Positions 63,312 to 64,000 of a stretch of DNA of 64,000 nt are shown piece by piece. The stretch is from NCBI GenBank assembly GCA_965230045.1, contig OZ245940.1, positions 4,278,001 to 4,342,000 on the forward strand, read 5' to 3'. Made by a program: the position numbers and the translations under genes. How positions within the stretch are numbered: the stretch's first letter is position 1; each line of letters opens with the position of its first letter. Below the pieces are notes generated by a model. That model was not told the origin of the DNA. It searched no databases and worked only from the letters and a program-made list of their open reading frames with translations. Source of the DNA: G963662905 sp965230045. Lineage in GTDB: Bacteria > Bacteroidota > Bacteroidia > Bacteroidales > WRLA01.

Positions 63312-64000
63312 AGCTAAATATTTATGGTGTTCCGATAAAACGATAAACGAAGCAGGCCAGCTTGTAAACCAAACTGTTGAGCCGGAACAGTGTAACTGAT
63401 GGTAAAATTAAGAAATTTTCCTGCAATTTGATATAGCTTAAGCCAAATTACAATAATCCTACTGCAATGGAGTATTCAGAAATTGCGTCAATGCCTGGCC
63501 TGCAAGGTATCAGCATGGCTGTTGCAAGGCTGTTGCATGCGTGTTGCCTGTTCGGGCCATACTTCGCCTTTTTACCTTATTTGCCGAAAACCAATAATCC
63601 GATGATTTTCAGCTAATCCCAAAACTCCCAGAAAAGAAAACTATGCTCCCGAATACATATTGCAAGCAGCATTTCCGCAATAAACCATACAACCGAAATA
63701 TGCTCCAAAGCTATATCAAGGTCTGATCAAGTACATTTCAAATACAATTTAAGTACATTTCAATATGTAGTTGATACATATTTAATAGGCAGTTATATCA
63801 GATTAATATGTGTTAAATATGGCTTTGATAAAGCCATGAAACAGCTTTAAAGCCATCTTGCCCAATAAGCAAATTCCGGACATCATTGCGCAGAAACCGG
63901 AGGCCAAAAGGGGCTGAAATGATAAATATTTTTCCGGGGGTCTTCGCTATGCCATCGCTATACCATCGCTATACCATTCGCTGTAAAGAGCCTGTTCCTT
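63312..64000. other. Intergenic right flank with short repeats
   Basis: No gene is seen. AAGTACATTTCAA occurs twice near 63729 and 63751, a short CCATCGCTATA tandem lies near 63952-63975, and a GTTGCATG-rich stretch at about 63520. Confidence 0.4.

Overview
The window looks like the chromosome of a Bacteroidota bacterium. Many genes have the Bacteroidota -7 promoter box (TAnnTTTG), A-rich leaders replace strong Shine-Dalgarno sites, and the protein families (DUF3853-type HTH protein, Bacteroidota-type tyrosine integrase, AlbA_2/Schlafen regulators) are typical of the phylum. I cannot name a genus.

Layout. Positions 1-7296 are ordinary, fairly GC-balanced chromosome: cysteine desulfurase (cut by the window edge), parE, a CaCA-type cation exchanger, miaA, a family 2 glycosyltransferase and an SBF-like transporter. 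A tRNA-Val(GAC) gene follows at 7297-7371. Its last 48 bp recur in the same orientation at 62938-62985 (47/48 identical). These repeats are attL and attR of a 55.6-kb, more AT-rich genomic island. The tRNA's apparent native terminator now lies beyond attR, 55.6 kb away. 21-bp double sites built on TGTTAGACG sit just inside both ends and look like integrase arm sites.

Island, left part (7.4-13.3 kb): integrase, XRE regulator, DUF3853-like HTH protein, P-loop replication ATPase and a TOPRIM primase-like protein, with a palindrome-rich candidate origin between the last two. No relaxase or conjugation gene is visible. Middle part (14-28 kb): two vWA proteins, an internally duplicated unknown protein, a WYL-domain repressor-like regulator, and divergent from it an unusual two-component pair. 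That pair is a histidine kinase whose N-terminal half resembles a fused HsdM/HsdS DNA methyltransferase with a ruined catalytic motif, plus an overlapping response regulator. Then come a small operon ending in a RecD-like helicase and, divergent to it, an RtcR/CARF-type AAA+ activator.

Island, right part (28.6-58 kb) is a defence region. A seven-gene operon holds a TerY-like vWA protein, PP2C phosphatase, Ser/Thr kinase, large SF1 helicase, winged-helix/HEPN-like protein, McrB-like AAA+ protein and a DUF2357/McrC-like protein. Two of its genes are split by insertion sequences (1842 bp with a 4-bp TSD; 1644-bp IS66-type with an 8-bp TSD). Removing either IS with one TSD copy restores the frame exactly. 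Next is a type I restriction-modification operon (hsdM, DUF1016 stub, hsdS, AlbA_2/ATPase protein with 21-bp tandem repeats, hsdR, YgjP-like metallopeptidase), then an ADP-ribosylglycohydrolase, a GIY-YIG protein and a PD-(D/E)XK nuclease. The last 4 kb before attR is largely non-coding and carries two repeat families and a pair of MITE-like elements.

How the genes may work together. A 15-bp operator-like motif, TGCA-N7-TGCA, occurs four times, each 11 bp upstream of a -7-like box: before the vWA gene at 14.2 kb, the vWA operon at 16.9 kb, the pseudo-methyltransferase kinase and the TerY/PP2C/kinase operon. The WYL regulator gene lies beside one copy. This suggests one regulon linking these cassettes. 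The pseudo-methyltransferase kinase/response-regulator pair is the best candidate for an undescribed system.
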